Positions 33,995-44,819 of a stretch of DNA of 55,288 bases are shown here, piece after piece. The stretch spans positions 112,501 to 167,788 of the forward strand of contig CAJNDS010000317.1 of NCBI GenBank assembly GCA_905221605.1. Direction: 5' to 3'. The translations under genes and the position numbers were made by a program. Positions within the stretch are counted from its first letter, which is position 1, and each line of letters opens with the position of its first letter. The notes beneath the pieces were generated by a model. That model was given only the letters and a program-made list of their open reading frames with translations, was not told where the DNA came from and did no database searches. Source of the stretch: Symbiodinium natans (Eukaryota > Sar > Dinophyceae > Suessiales > Symbiodiniaceae).

Positions 33995-35389
33995 ATGGCT
34001 CCCATGAAGGCGATGAAGGCGATGAAGGCAACCGGCCTACTGTTTCGTTCCGCCATTGTTTCTGTGCAAGAGGCAGGCTTCGTCTACAGTCTACAGCGCC
34101 CTGAATCCCGAAAGCGCCTACTGCCAGCGGTATGAGTTTTGTTAGGCCCCGAGGAATCGTAAGTTGCTGCTTGCAGGCCATGAAGGCTATGAAAGCCATG
34201 AAGGCCGGAATTGTGGTGGGGGCATGTACTTTCTACCAGGGTGCTGCTTCAAAAGCCCCAAATCCCGAAAACACCAGCGGCTTTCTCCCAGTGACGTTCG
34301 TCAGATGGACCTCCGTGACATTGTTTGGGACCCTCCTTTGCCCCGAAGAAGGCCTTAATTTTCAACAAATTCTAGTATTGCCGTGGCCGGCCACGCGTCA
34401 AACGTGCCCCTCGACTTGCTGACAGGCCATGAAGGCGATGAAAGCCATGAAGGCGCGCGACCCTGTTTTATTTCCGTCATCAAGTTTGGCTTGCATTAGG
34501 AGGGCATGGGGTTGAAGGAGGTTTTCACGCTTTCGAGGTGAGCGTCAGTGAGCGCATAGCAAGTTTAGCGTAGTTTAGTTTAGCTACACAGTTTCGTGGT
34601 GAGAGAGAGCGGTCTTTTCGTACGATCTGTCGAAGCCTTGGCTACAGTGGCTACAGGCCATGAAGAAGAAGGCGGATGACGAGGAAGCTCCCGCGATGAA
34701 GAGCATGAAGGCAATGAAGGCCCACAGGGCACGGAACATCCATGCTGAACGGACCGCTTGCCGGGTTGTTGCAAAGAGTCACACGGAAGCGTTGCAGATG
34801 TTGTGACCTTCCCTGCCTGGTGGCACATCCTTGGTGGATCCTGCATTGATTCGTGCATTGATTCGTGCATTGCTGGCTTGCTTGGGGCCATCGCCTGGGG
34901 AACTTGACTGCAGCAGGCGATGAAAGCGATGAAGGCCATGAAAGCAATGAAGGCCTTTAAGTGCCACGTCGTGCAGATGTATGGGGTCCCGTCTACTTAG
35001 TCACCGAGAACCGCAGCCATCCCAAGATGAAAGACCTTAAATCTCGAAGCAGTCTTGAAGCAACCCCCCGGCTGCAGTAAGATACCTGCATGTGTTTGCG
35101 TGCTCTGTTGATGTCGAAGTTTGCTCAGCTCTCCGAACAGACTCCGATTGCAGGCGATGAAAGCCATGAAGGCCATGAAGGCAGGTTTCGGCGCACAAAC
35201 TCTCATTTGTTTCTGTGGTCGTTCTCTGCCACCCCCAAAAGATCACCGCATCTTGAACCGGCAGCTGCTCTGCTCATGTCGAAGTTCCCGTTTAAGCTTC
35301 GAAGCAGCAGGTCATCTCCAACATGTCCTGAAGAAAAGCCCACATCAGCTGAACCTCTCGCGCCCCAGGCGATGAAGGCGATGAAGTGA
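33995..35389 (+). CDS. Met-Lys-Ala repeat protein, array copy 3
   Basis: Exons 33995-34027, 34177-34203, 34426-34452, 34657-34719, 34917-34952, 35154-35180 and 35369-35389 give the same 77-residue product as copy 1. Intron 1 is the shorter variant (149 nt) shared with copies 2 and 6, while copies 1, 4 and 5 carry a longer variant with an extra CTGTGCAATAGCAG segment. This mix of variants suggests exchange between copies. The copy lies directly downstream of the LINE-split copy 2. Confidence 0.65.
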
Positions 35390-35597
35390 GCAGTTTTGGC
35401 CCACCCGCTTCAAGGTGTTTCGCCAGGTCCCTAGGGCCTGGCTCCCAGCGCACCGGAGGGCCTCTGTACAGGAAAAAGCCACACCCAGAGCTTACGCATG
35501 CGCGTTGTGGGATGTTCACGACAGCTTCCTGCCTTTGCATATGGATGAGGCTGCAGGACGCGCTTGAGTGTTGCGCTGTGGAGGGAGAGTGAGTTTT

Positions 35598-35642
35598 TGA
35601 GTGTGTGTGTGTGTGTGTGTGTGTGGGTGTTCGTGTTCGTGG

Positions 35643-35693
<51 letters not shown>

Positions 35694-35694
35694 A
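35598..35694. repeat. GT array passing into (TTCGTG)n, spacer 3/4
   Basis: A GT run followed by about nine TTCGTG hexamers, the last grading into the conserved GTGAACGTATATAT block. Confidence 0.9.
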
Positions 35695-35870
35695 ACGTAT
35701 ATATTTCAAGTTTTGTTTTTTTCGTTCCCGGGGCTTTGTGGGAATTCTTCTCCTCGAGGCGGCCGGACAGTTCGCTTGAAGGCGTGCCAAAGCATCACAG
35801 AGTCGGCTGCCGCAGCCCTTCGAGTTCTCTCACGCCTCCCTTGTGCCTCCGAAGGCTTCCTGCACTCGCC

Positions 35871-37302
35871 ATGGCTCCCATGAAGGCGATGAAGGCGATG
35901 AAGGCAACCGGCCTACTGTTTCGTTCCGCCAGTGTTTCTGTGCAAGAGGCAGGCTTCGTCTACAGTCTACAGCACCCTGAATCCCGAAAGCGCCTACTGC
36001 CAGCGGTATGAGTTTTGTTAGGCTGTTAGGCTCCCGCTGGCTGTGCAATAGCAGAGGCCTGAGGAATCGTAAGTAGTTGCTTGCAGGCCATGAAGGCTAT
36101 GAAAGCCATGAAGGCCGGAATTGTGGTGGGGGCATGTACTTTCTACCAGGGTGCTGCTTCAAAAGCCCCAAATCCCGAAAACACCAGCGGCTTTCTCCCA
36201 GTGACGTTCGTCAGATGGACCTCCGTGACATTGTTTGGGACCCTCCTTTGCCCCGAAGAAGGCCTTAAACTTTCAACAGATTCTAGTATTGCCGTGGCCG
36301 GCCACGCTTCAAACGTGCCCCTCGACTTGCTGACAGGCCATGAAGGCGATGAAAGCCATGAAGGCGCGCGACCCTGTTTTATTTCCGTCATCAAGTTTGG
36401 CTTGCATTAGGAGGGCATGGGGTTGAAGGAGGTTTTCACGCTTTCGAGGTGAGCGTCAGTGAGCGCATAGCAAGTTTAGCGTAGTTTAGTTTAGCTACAC
36501 AGTTTCGTGGTGAGAGAGAGCGGTCTTTTCGTACGATCTGTCGAAGCCTTGGCTAAAGTGGCTACAGGCCATGAAGAAGAAGGCGGATGACGAGGAAGCT
36601 CCCGCGATGAAGAGCATGAAGGCAATGAAGGCCCACAGGGCACGGAACATCCATGCTGAACAGACTGCTTGCCGGGTTGTTGCAAAGAGTCACACGGAAG
36701 CGTTGCAGATGTTGTGACCTTCCCTGCCTGGTGGCACATCCTTGGTGGATCCTGCATTGATTCGTGCATTGATTCGTGCATTGCTGGCTTGCTTGGGGCC
36801 ATCGCCTGGGGAACTTGACTGCAGCAGGCGATGAAAGCGATGAAGGCCATGAAAGCAATGAAGGCCTTTAAGTGCCACGTCGTGCAGATGTATGGGGTCC
36901 CGTCTACTTAGTCACCGAGAACCGCAGCCATCCCAAGATGAAAGACCTTAAATATCTCGAAGCAGTCTTGAAGCAACCCCCCGGCTGCAGTAAGATACCT
37001 GCATGTGTTTGCGTGCTCTGTTGATGTCGAAGTTTGCTCAGCTCTCCGAACAGACTCCGATTGCAGGCGATGAAAGCCATGAAGGCCATGAAGGCAGGTT
37101 TCGGCGCACAAACTCTCATTTGTTTCTGTGGTCGTTCTCTGCCACCCCCAAAAGATCACCGCATCTTGAACCGGCAGCTGCTCTGCTCATGTCGAAGTTC
37201 CCGTTTAAGCTTCGAAGCAGCAGGTCATCTCCAACATGTCCTGAAGAAAAGCCCACATCAGCAGAACCTCTCGCGCCCCAGGCGATGAAGGCGATGAAGT
37301 GA
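35871..37302 (+). CDS. Met-Lys-Ala repeat protein, array copy 4
   Basis: Exons 35871-35903, 36087-36113, 36337-36363, 36568-36630, 36828-36863, 37067-37093 and 37282-37302, all GC-AG and phase 0. The spacer before it has a (TTCGTG)n hexamer expansion in place of most of the plain GT run of copies 2 and 3. Introns differ from copy 3 by scattered substitutions and small indels (for example an extra AT in the AAATATCTCGAAG stretch of intron 5). Confidence 0.65.
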
Positions 37303-37517
37303 GCAGTTTTGGCCCCCACACGTTTCAAGGTGTTTCGCCAGGTCCCTAGGGCCTGGCTCCCAGCGCACCGGAGGGCCTCTGTACAGGAAAAAACCACACC
37401 CAGAGCTTACGCATGCGCGTTGTGGGATGTTCACGACAGCTTCCTGCCTTTGCATATGGATGAGATTGCAGGACGCGCCTGAGTGTTGCGCTGTGGAGGG
37501 AGAGTGAGTTTTTGAGT

Positions 37518-38140
37518 GAGTGTGTGTGTGTGTGTGTGTGAGTGTGAGTGTGTGTGTGTGTGTGTGTGTTGTGTGTTGTGTGTTGTGTGTTGTGTGTTGT
37601 GTGTTGTGTGTTGTGTGTTGTGTGTTGTGTGTTGTGTGTTGTGCATGTGTTGTGTGTTGTGTGTTGTGTGTTGTGTGTTGTGTGTTGTGTGTTGTGTGTT
37701 GTGTGTTTTGTGTGTTTTGTGTGTTGTGTGTGTTGTGTGTTTTGGGTGTTGTTTGGGTGTTTTGGGTGTTGTGTGGGTGTGTGTGGGTGTTGTGTGGGTG
37801 TGTGTGGGTGTTGTGTGGGTGTTGTGTGGGTGTGTGTGGGTGTGTGTGGGTGTGTGTGGGTGTGTGTGGGTGTGTGTGGGTGTGTGTGGGTGTGTGTGGG
37901 TGTGTGTGGGTGTGTGTGGGTGTGTGTGGGTGTGTGTGGGTGTGTGTGGGTGTGTGTGGGTGTGTGTGTGCGTGTGTGGTGCGTGTGTTGGTGTGTTGTG
38001 TAGTGTGTAGTGTCTAGTTTGTAGTGGGTGTGTGGGTGTGTGGGTGTGTGTGGGTGTGTGTGGGTGTGTGTGGGTGTGTGTGGGTGTGTGTGGGTGTGTG
38101 TGGGTGTGTGTGGGTGTGTGTGGGTGTGTGTGTGTGTGTT
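37518..38140. repeat. GT-rich minisatellite, spacer 4/5
   Basis: GT dinucleotides, then TGTGTTG heptamers, a TTTTGTG segment, then GTGTGTGGGT decamers. One ATG-containing interruption (GTGCATGTG) lies at about 37641, and a TAGTGTGTAGTGTC interruption near 38000. Long Thr/His/Pro or Val/Cys/Gly frames across it are caused by the repeat period and are not genes. Confidence 0.9.
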
Positions 38141-38327
38141 CGTGCAAGGGAACGTATATATTTCAAGTTTTGTTTTTTTCGTTCCCGGGGCTTTGTGGGA
38201 ATTCTTCTCCTCGAGGCGGCCGGACAGTTCGCTTGAAGGCGTGCCAAAGCATCACAGAGTCGGCTGCCGCAGCCCTTCGAGTTCTCTCACGGCTCCCTTG
38301 TGCCTCCGAAGGCTTCCTGCACTCGCC

Positions 38328-39736
38328 ATGGCTCCCATGAAGGCGATGAAGGCGATGAAGGCAACCGGCCTACTGTTTCGTTCCGCCATTGTTTCTGTGC
38401 AAGAGGCAGGCTTCGTCTACAGTCTACAGCACCCTGAATCCCGAAAGCGCCTACTGCCAGCGGTATGAGTTTTGTTAGGCTCCCGCTGGCTGTGCAATAG
38501 CAGAGGCCTGAGGAATCGTAAGTAGTTGCTTGCAGGCCATGAAGGCTATGAAAGCCATGAAGGCCGGAATTGTGGTGGGGGCATGTACTTTCTACCAGGG
38601 TGCTGCTTCAAAAGCCCCAATCCCGAAAACACCAGCGGCTTTCTCCCAGTGACGTTCGTCAGATGGACCTCCGTGACATTGTTTTGGACCCTCCTTTGCC
38701 CCGAAGAAGGCCTTAAACTTTCAACAAATTCTAGTATTGCCGTGGCCGGCCACGCTTCAAACGTGCCCCTCGACTTGCTGACAGGCCATGAAGGCGATGA
38801 AAGCCATGAAGGCGCGCGACCCTGTTTTATTTCCGTCATCAAGTTTGGCTTGCATTAGGAGGGCATGGGGTTGAAGGAGGTTTTCACGCTTTCGAGGTGA
38901 GCGTCAGTGAGTGCATAGCAAGTTTAGCGTAGTTTAGATTAGCTACACAGTTTCGTGGTGAGAGAGAGCGGTCTTTTCGTACGATCTGTCGAAGCCTTGG
39001 CTACAGTGGCTACAGGCCATGAAGAAGAAGGCGGATGACGAGGAAGCTCCCGCGATGAAGAGCATGAAGGCAATGAAGGCCCACAGGGCACGGAACATCC
39101 ATGCTGAACGGACCGCTTGCCGGGTTGTTGCAAAGAGTCACACGGAAGCGTTGCAGATGTTGTGTCCTTCCCTGCCTGGTGGCACATCCTTGGTGGGTCC
39201 TGCATTGATTCGTGCATAGCTGGTTTGCTTGGGGCCATCGCCTGGGGAACTTGACTGCACCAGGCGATGAAAGCGATGAAGGCCATGAAAGCAATGAAGG
39301 CCTTTAAGTGCCACGTCGTGCAGATGCATGGGGTCCCGTCTACTTAGTCACCGAGAACCGCAGCCATCCCAAGATGAAAGACCTTAAATCTCGAAGCAGT
39401 CTTGAAGCAACCCCCCGGCTGCAGTAAGATACCTGCATGTGTTTGCGTGCTCTGTTGATGTCGAAGTTTGCTCAGCTCTCCGAACAGACTCCGATTGCAG
39501 GCGATGAAAGCCATGAAGGCCATGAAGGCAGGTTTCGGCGCACAAACTCTCATTTGTTTCTGTGGTCGTTCTCTGCCACCCCCAAAAGATCACCGCATCT
39601 TGAACCGGCAGCTGCTCTGCTCATGTCGAAGTTCCCGTTTAAGCTTCGAAGCAGCAGGTCATCTCCAACATGTCCTGAAGAAAAGCCCACATCAGCAGAA
39701 CCTCTCGCGCCCCAGGCGATGAAGGCGATGAAGTGA
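38328..39736 (+). CDS. Met-Lys-Ala repeat protein, array copy 5
   Basis: Exons 38328-38360, 38536-38562, 38785-38811, 39016-39078, 39264-39299, 39501-39527 and 39716-39736. Intron 2 has lost one base in the AAAAGCCCCAATCCC stretch, and intron 4 has lost one of the GTGCATTGATTC repeats. Both changes shift any read-through frame but leave the seven-exon frame intact, which supports the exon model. The gene follows a 0.6-kb GT-rich array. Confidence 0.65.
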
Positions 39737-39952
39737 GCAGTTTTGGCCCCCACACGTTTCAAGGTGTTTCGCCAGGTCCCTAGGGCCTGGCTCCCAGCGC
39801 ACCGGAGGGCCTCTGTACAGGAAAAAACCACACCCAGAGCTTACGCATGCGCGTTGTGGGATGTTCACGACAGCTTCCTGCCTTTGCATATGGATGAGAT
39901 TGCAGGACGCGCCTGAGTGTTGCGCTGTGGAGGGAGAGTGAGTTTTTGAGTG

Positions 39953-40598
39953 AGTGTGTGTGTGTGTGTGTGTGAGTGTGAGTGTGTGTGTGTGTGTGTG
40001 TGTTGTGTGTTGTGTGTTGTGTGTTGTGTGTTGTGTGTTGTGTGTTGTGTGTTGTGTGTTGTGTGTTGTGTGTTGTGTGGTGTGTGTTGTGTGTTGTGTG
40101 TTGTGTGTTGTGTGTTGTGTGTTGTGTGTTGTGTGTTGTGTGTTGTGTGTTGTGTGTTGTGTGTTGTGTGTTGTGTGTTGTGTGTTGTGTGTTGTGTGTT
40201 GTGTGTTTTGTGTGTTTTGTGTGTTGTGTGTGTTGTGTGTTTTGGGTGTTGTTTGGGTGTTTTGGGTGTTGTGTGGGTGTGTGTGGGTGTTGTGTGGGTG
40301 TGTGTGGGTGTTGTGTGGGTGTTGTGTGGGTGTGTGTGGGTGTGTGTGGGTGTGTGTGGGTGTGTGTGGGTGTGTGTGGGTGTGTGTGGGTGTGTGTGGG
40401 TGTGTGTGGGTGTGTGTGGGTGTGGGTGGGTGTGTGTGGGTGTGTGTGGGTGTGTGTGGGTGTGTGTGGGTGTGTGTGGGTGTGTGTGGGTGTGTGTGGG
40501 TGTGTGTGGGTGTGTGTGGGTGTGTGTGGGTGTGTGTGGGTGTGTGTGGGTGTGTGTGGGTGTGTGTGGGTGTGTGTGGGTGTGTGTGTGTGTGTTCG
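39953..40598. repeat. GT-rich minisatellite, spacer 5/6
   Basis: The same order of sub-arrays as spacer 4/5 (GT, TGTGTTG heptamers, TTTTGTG, GTGTGTGGGT decamers), with more heptamers and decamers and without the TAGTGTC interruption. The shared order implies that the two spacers were duplicated together with the gene unit and then drifted in repeat number. Confidence 0.9.
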
Positions 40599-40783
40599 TG
40601 CAAGGGAACGTATATATTTCAAGTTTTGTTTTTTTCGTTCCCGGGGCTTTGTGGGAATTCTTCTCCTCGAGGCGGCCGGACAGTTCGCTTGAAGGCGTGC
40701 CAAAGCATCACAGAGTCGGCTGCCGCAGCCCTTCGAGTTCTCTCACGGCTCCCTTGTGCCTCCGAAGGCTTCCTGCACTCGCC

Positions 40784-42006
40784 ATGGCTCCCATGAAGGC
40801 GATGAAGGCGATGAAGGCAACCGGCCTACTGTTTCGTTCCGCCATTGTTTCTGTGCAAGAGGCAGGCTTCGTCTACAGTCTACAGCGCCCTGAATCCCGA
40901 AAGCGCCTACTGCCAGCGGTATGAGTTTTGTTAGGCCCCGAGGAATCGTAAGTTGCTGCTTGCAGGCCATGAAGGCTATGAAAGCCATGAAGGCCGGAAT
41001 TGTGGTGGGGGCATGTACTTTCTACCAGGGTGCTGCTTCAAAAGCCCCAAATCCCGAAAACACCAGCGGCTTTCTCCCAGTGACGTTCGTCAGATGGACC
41101 TCCGTGACATTGTTTGGGACCCTCCTTTGCCCCGAAGAAGGCCTTAATTTTCAACAAATTCTAGTATTGCCGTGGCCGGCCACGCGTCAAACGTGCCCCT
41201 CGACTTGCTGACAGGCCATGAAGGCGATGAAAGCCATGAAGGCGCGCGACCCTGTTTTATTTCCGTCATCAAGTTTGGCTTGCATTAGGAGGAAATGGGG
41301 GAGGTTTTCACGCTTTCGAGGTGAGCGTCAGTGAGCGCATAGCAAGTTTAGCGTAGTTTAGTTTAGCTACACAGTTTCGTGGTGAGAGAGAGCGGTCTTT
41401 TCGTACGATCTGTCGAAGCCTTGGCTACAGTGGCTACAGGCCATGAAGAAGAAGGCGGATGACGAGGAAGCTCCCGCGATGAAGAGCATGAAGGCAATGA
41501 AGGCCCACAGGGCACGGAACATCCATGCTGAACGGACTGCTTGCCGGGTTGTTGCAAAGAGTCACACGGAAGCGTTGGAGATTTCGTGACCTTCCCTGCA
41601 TGGTGGCACATTCTTAGAGCATGCTGCGTTGATTCCTGCGATGCTGGGTTTGGGCCATCGCCCAACTTGACTGCAGCAGGCGATGAAGGCCATGAAGGCC
41701 ATGAAGGCCTTTTTGCCGCGTTTTGGGCAGATTCATGTGGTCGACTTGGTCACTGGGAGCCGCAACCATCCCAAGATAAAACGTTTTGAAATCTCGAAGC
41801 AACCCCCGCTGCGGCTTCCGCGCTCCGAACGGACTCCGATTGCAGGCGATGAAAGCCATGAAGGCCATGAAGGCTCTGCGACTTGAACGGCGTGCGCATT
41901 CCTGAAGTCATGCAACATCACGCAAAAACGGTCGAAGTTGCACGACTCTCACTTGTTCAATAGTGGACGCCGCGTCTTGCCGCAGGCGATGAAGGCGATG
42001 AAGTGA
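40784..42006 (+). CDS. Met-Lys-Ala repeat protein, array copy 6 (diverged introns)
   Basis: Exons 40784-40816, 40966-40992, 41215-41241, 41440-41502, 41680-41706, 41846-41872 and 41986-42006 give 74 residues; exon 5 has nine codons instead of twelve. Introns 4, 5 and 6 (177, 139 and 113 nt) are strongly diverged from the other copies, and intron 6 is essentially unrelated. Exons 5-7 nevertheless still read AMKAMKAMK, AMKAMKAMK and AMKAMK-stop, with AG before each and GC after exons 5 and 6. This is the best evidence that the short exons are real and under constraint. It is the right-hand edge copy of the array. Confidence 0.7.
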
Positions 42007-42095
42007 GCAGTTTTGGCCCACGCGTTTCAAGGTGTTACGCTAGGTCCCTAGGGCCTGGCTCCCAGCGCACCGGAGGGCCCCTGTACAGGAAAAGC
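42007..42095 (+). promoter_or_regulatory. Conserved 3' block downstream of the MKA stop
   Basis: GAGCAGTTTTGGCCCAC, TTCAAGGTGTT, GGTCCCTAGGGCCTGGCTCC and CAGCGCACCGGAGGGCC follow the stop in all six copies, including copy 6, whose last intron has diverged. It could be a 3' untranslated or processing element. Equivalent blocks begin near 23592, 33563, 35390, 37303 and 39737. Confidence 0.35.
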
Positions 42096-43196
42096 CACAG
42101 TCAAGTTACACATGCGCATTGTAGGGCATCTTTGCGAAACGGGGAACCATGCAACTGCACGAATGATGCTGCAGGCCCAGTGCAGAATGCTGAACATCGC
42201 CCCAAACCTCACAAAGGCACCCAAAGCCATTGCTGCTTCACGGTTCGGCTCACCAGCCTGCAAACCATGAATTGCGAGACAACTTGGGGGCTTTCAGGGC
42301 GTTGAGCAGGAGCACCGCGAAGTTTCGCCTCGCCCCCTGCCATTTCGGTGCTCCAGCCAGGGAACCACCTACTACACCCTTTCGGGGCTCTCGCTTATAG
42401 GGGTGACGCGCCGGTGCAAATGCCACGAGGGATCATTCATTTTGCCTGTTGCCATGGCTCATGAGTGTCCTGGAGACAGTGTGGCTGGGCCTATTTGTTT
42501 TTTGCCCTTGGCACATGCTGCACGAAGGTAAAGGTGCTGCAGGCATTTTTTGGTTTGTGCCTTGTAGGATTTCTGCGTCCCGCGCGCGCTTGCGCTTCAG
42601 AACCGCCAGAAATTGCAGAAAGGCCGTAATGGCACGCCAAAATCCACAAGATACTCTGAGCACTGAACGGCACTGAAGCTCTCTAAACCAGTGAGCCTCC
42701 CAAAATGCCCGGGCACTGAAGGCAAGAGACCTTGTTTAAGCAGTTCCTCGGTGGCGCAAACCCTTCACGGCGACTTCCTGGTAAGGACCTGCTGTCTCTG
42801 GGCTTAGGGGCAGACTTTACTTGCTTGGAGCATGTGCAGTAGCTATCGGTCATTTGCTTCAGGAGCACAGGGGTGTCCCGACACATCGGTGTTTGGGAGC
42901 CTCTGAATTAACTCCGCCCAGAGAGGAACCAGAAAAAATCCTTTCAAGCCGTTGGAAAGTCTGATCTTTCGAACTGTCCCCCCACTGTCCCCCCACAAGA
43001 AGTCACAAGAAAACCCCACTTCTCAGAGCCACTTCAGAGGAGGGCACGCAGCGCCGCCGTGTTGAGGATCTCCCATGGTGGCGCTACAACCGCGCCGCCG
43101 GGGCTGAGTTCAGGCTTCTGCTGCGGCTCTGGGGCTTGGGGCTCCTCCTAAGGCTAATGCCTCCATTTTTTATGTCCCATTCTCTCCCCCCACAAG
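42096..43196. other. No confident gene; right flank of the array
   Basis: Similarity to the array spacers fades after about 42130. Short open frames occur, but none has motifs or paired splice sites that I can support. Confidence 0.45.
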
Positions 43197-43322
43197 GTTT
43201 CAGTCGATGCGCCGTATTCAGGCTTTTGGAGAAGGGCAGCCTGTAGCCGTAGTCCGACTCAGGCCTTGGCGCTTTGGTATTGTGAGTGGCTCGATACCTA
43301 CTACGACAGCTCCTTGGCACAA
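43197..43322 (+). CDS. Candidate exon, unidentified gene
   Basis: An open 126-nt exon candidate follows a pyrimidine-rich tract and CACAAG acceptor. It reads VSVDAPYSGFWRRAACSRSP, then TQALALWYCEWLDTYYDSSL and AQ, with a GC donor candidate at its end. Aromatic/leucine composition looks like a folded helix. A tract of nine TTTAGGG units starts about 35 bases downstream, consistent with the intron-start pattern. The family is not recognised. Confidence 0.4.
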
Positions 43323-43356
43323 GCCTGAGCTGAAAGAATCCTAGCAGCGCTCCCAA

Positions 43357-43422
43357 GGGTTTAGGGTTTAGGGTTTAGGGTTTAGGGTTTAGGGTTTAGG
43401 GTTTAGGGTTTAGGGTTTAGGG
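43357..43422. repeat. Interstitial (TTTAGGG)9 tract
   Basis: Nine near-perfect tandem TTTAGGG units on the + strand. Confidence 0.95.
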
Positions 43423-44302
43423 AACTTACGGTAGGTCTAGGCCTGAAGGTCATCTCGTCTCTCGACCTGGAAGCATTTGCCGCGAATGTTCTGGGCCCGG
43501 TTGTACACTTCGAAGCCCGCCGAGCCACGCGCCAGCAGAAGTCTTCCGCTAAAGCCCGTTGAAACCTGAACACAGAATCCCAAGCCCATGGTTCCCCCGC
43601 CCTTTCATTCACTTAAGAAAATGATAAGACAGGTGGGGATGGCGCTTTCTTCTGGCGTGACGAGCTGACGCAGGTCCCTGATATGGCCCCTATTGTAAGC
43701 CTAATGGTCCCTATTGAATATTGTAAGGTACCAGCTCTTTAAGGGTGCGCCTTGTCTTCTCTAGGCTTCGCCTTTCAAGGGGTTGCCCTTTTGTTGGCCC
43801 TTCTCAAGTGGAGCCAACGGTTGAAGATCCCGATCTTGAGTGACCCTGTGCTTCTGTGCACCTGTCTGGAACTTTGTGGTTCACGGGCATGCTTCTCCTG
43901 CACCCTTGTAACATCTTGTAACGGACTGTTCAGACATCGGCTTCTTGGCAGCGTGCAAAGGTGTTAGGATGTGTTAGGTTTCGTGGAGTGGGGAGTCGCC
44001 TGAGAAGGCGTCAGGTAGGTAGGCTTTTTTCGAGCCAAAGCGATGGCAAGCTTGTGTGCAGAGTTGTTGTCAGCACTGACGCTGTCTTGCGGACTCAGCC
44101 GTTTCCCTGGCAGTATCCACAACAGGCATCAAGGGCTTGCGGAACGGTCTTGTGTTCGCCCCCCAAAGCCAACATCCCATATGTCTCTGGGCTTTCCATC
44201 GCCTGGGCGACATACACCCTGCAATCACGAAAAACACATCGCAGGCCTCGCCACTTACCTCCCCTCCCGCTGCAAGGCCCTCACCTAAGCCCCCTGTCAA
44301 AG
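43423..44302. other. Probable intron, no confident gene
   Basis: This lies between a TTTAGGG tract and the next exon candidate. A frame at about 43443-43563 (VISSLDLEAFAANVLGPVV) could be another exon, but its boundaries are unclear. Confidence 0.35.
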
Positions 44303-44386
44303 GCCTTCGAGAGCGCGGACATGGCAGAGGTGAAGGAGGCAGCGGAAAGGATGCGACTGGAACTGCCGCTGGGCAGCAGTTTACAA
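44303..44386 (+). CDS. Candidate exon, charged helical sequence
   Basis: After a TCAAAG acceptor the frame reads AFESADMAEVKEAAERMRLE, then LPLGSS. The pattern of an aspartate helix followed by Met/Arg-Leu resembles the C-terminal helices of HscB/Jac1-type J-domain co-chaperones. The J domain itself was not found in the window, so this resemblance is only suggestive. The 3' boundary is approximate. Confidence 0.3.
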
Positions 44387-44574
44387 GGGTTGGGCTTCTT
44401 TAGGGCCCAAAAACGTTCAGGGTCCACGGTTTTGGGTTCTGGCTTTGTCGGCCCTGTACATAAAATTTGACACGTGCAGTCGGAAATGATACAGAAGGAT
44501 CGACTGCCTTGCAGACTTGGACCCCGTGACTTTGGGTATCCGTCGCATGCCAGGAAGACCTGGGGTGTGGAGGC

Positions 44575-44699
44575 ACCCTAAACCCTAAACCCTAAACCCC
44601 AAACCCTAAACCCTAAACCCTAAACCCTAAACCCTAAACCCTAAACCCTAAACCCTAAACCCTAAACCCTAAACCCTAAACCCTAAACCCTAAACCCTA
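44575..44699. repeat. Interstitial (CCCTAAA)n tract, about 17 units
   Basis: The longest telomere-like tract in the window: CCCTAAA units with one CCCCAAA variant, ending in CCCTAG. A possible acidic/proline exon (GPDTGEPEEAEEAPPPP, about 44745-44800) follows it. Confidence 0.95.
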
Positions 44700-44819
44700 G
44701 GAAGGAAGCGCCCTAAGTTGAGAGGGCCTTCTTCTGAGGCCCCGTGAAGGGCCAGACACTGGCGAGCCGGAGGAGGCTGAGGAGGCCCCACCCCCTCCCC
44801 TACGTGCCCGATACAATCC

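Noticed and set aside
37431-40703. Long open frames on both strands (164-324 codons) across the GT/CA-rich spacers
   Set aside because: They consist of Thr/His/Pro or Val/Cys/Gly periods dictated by the simple repeat and run into spacer and intron sequence. No independent coding evidence.
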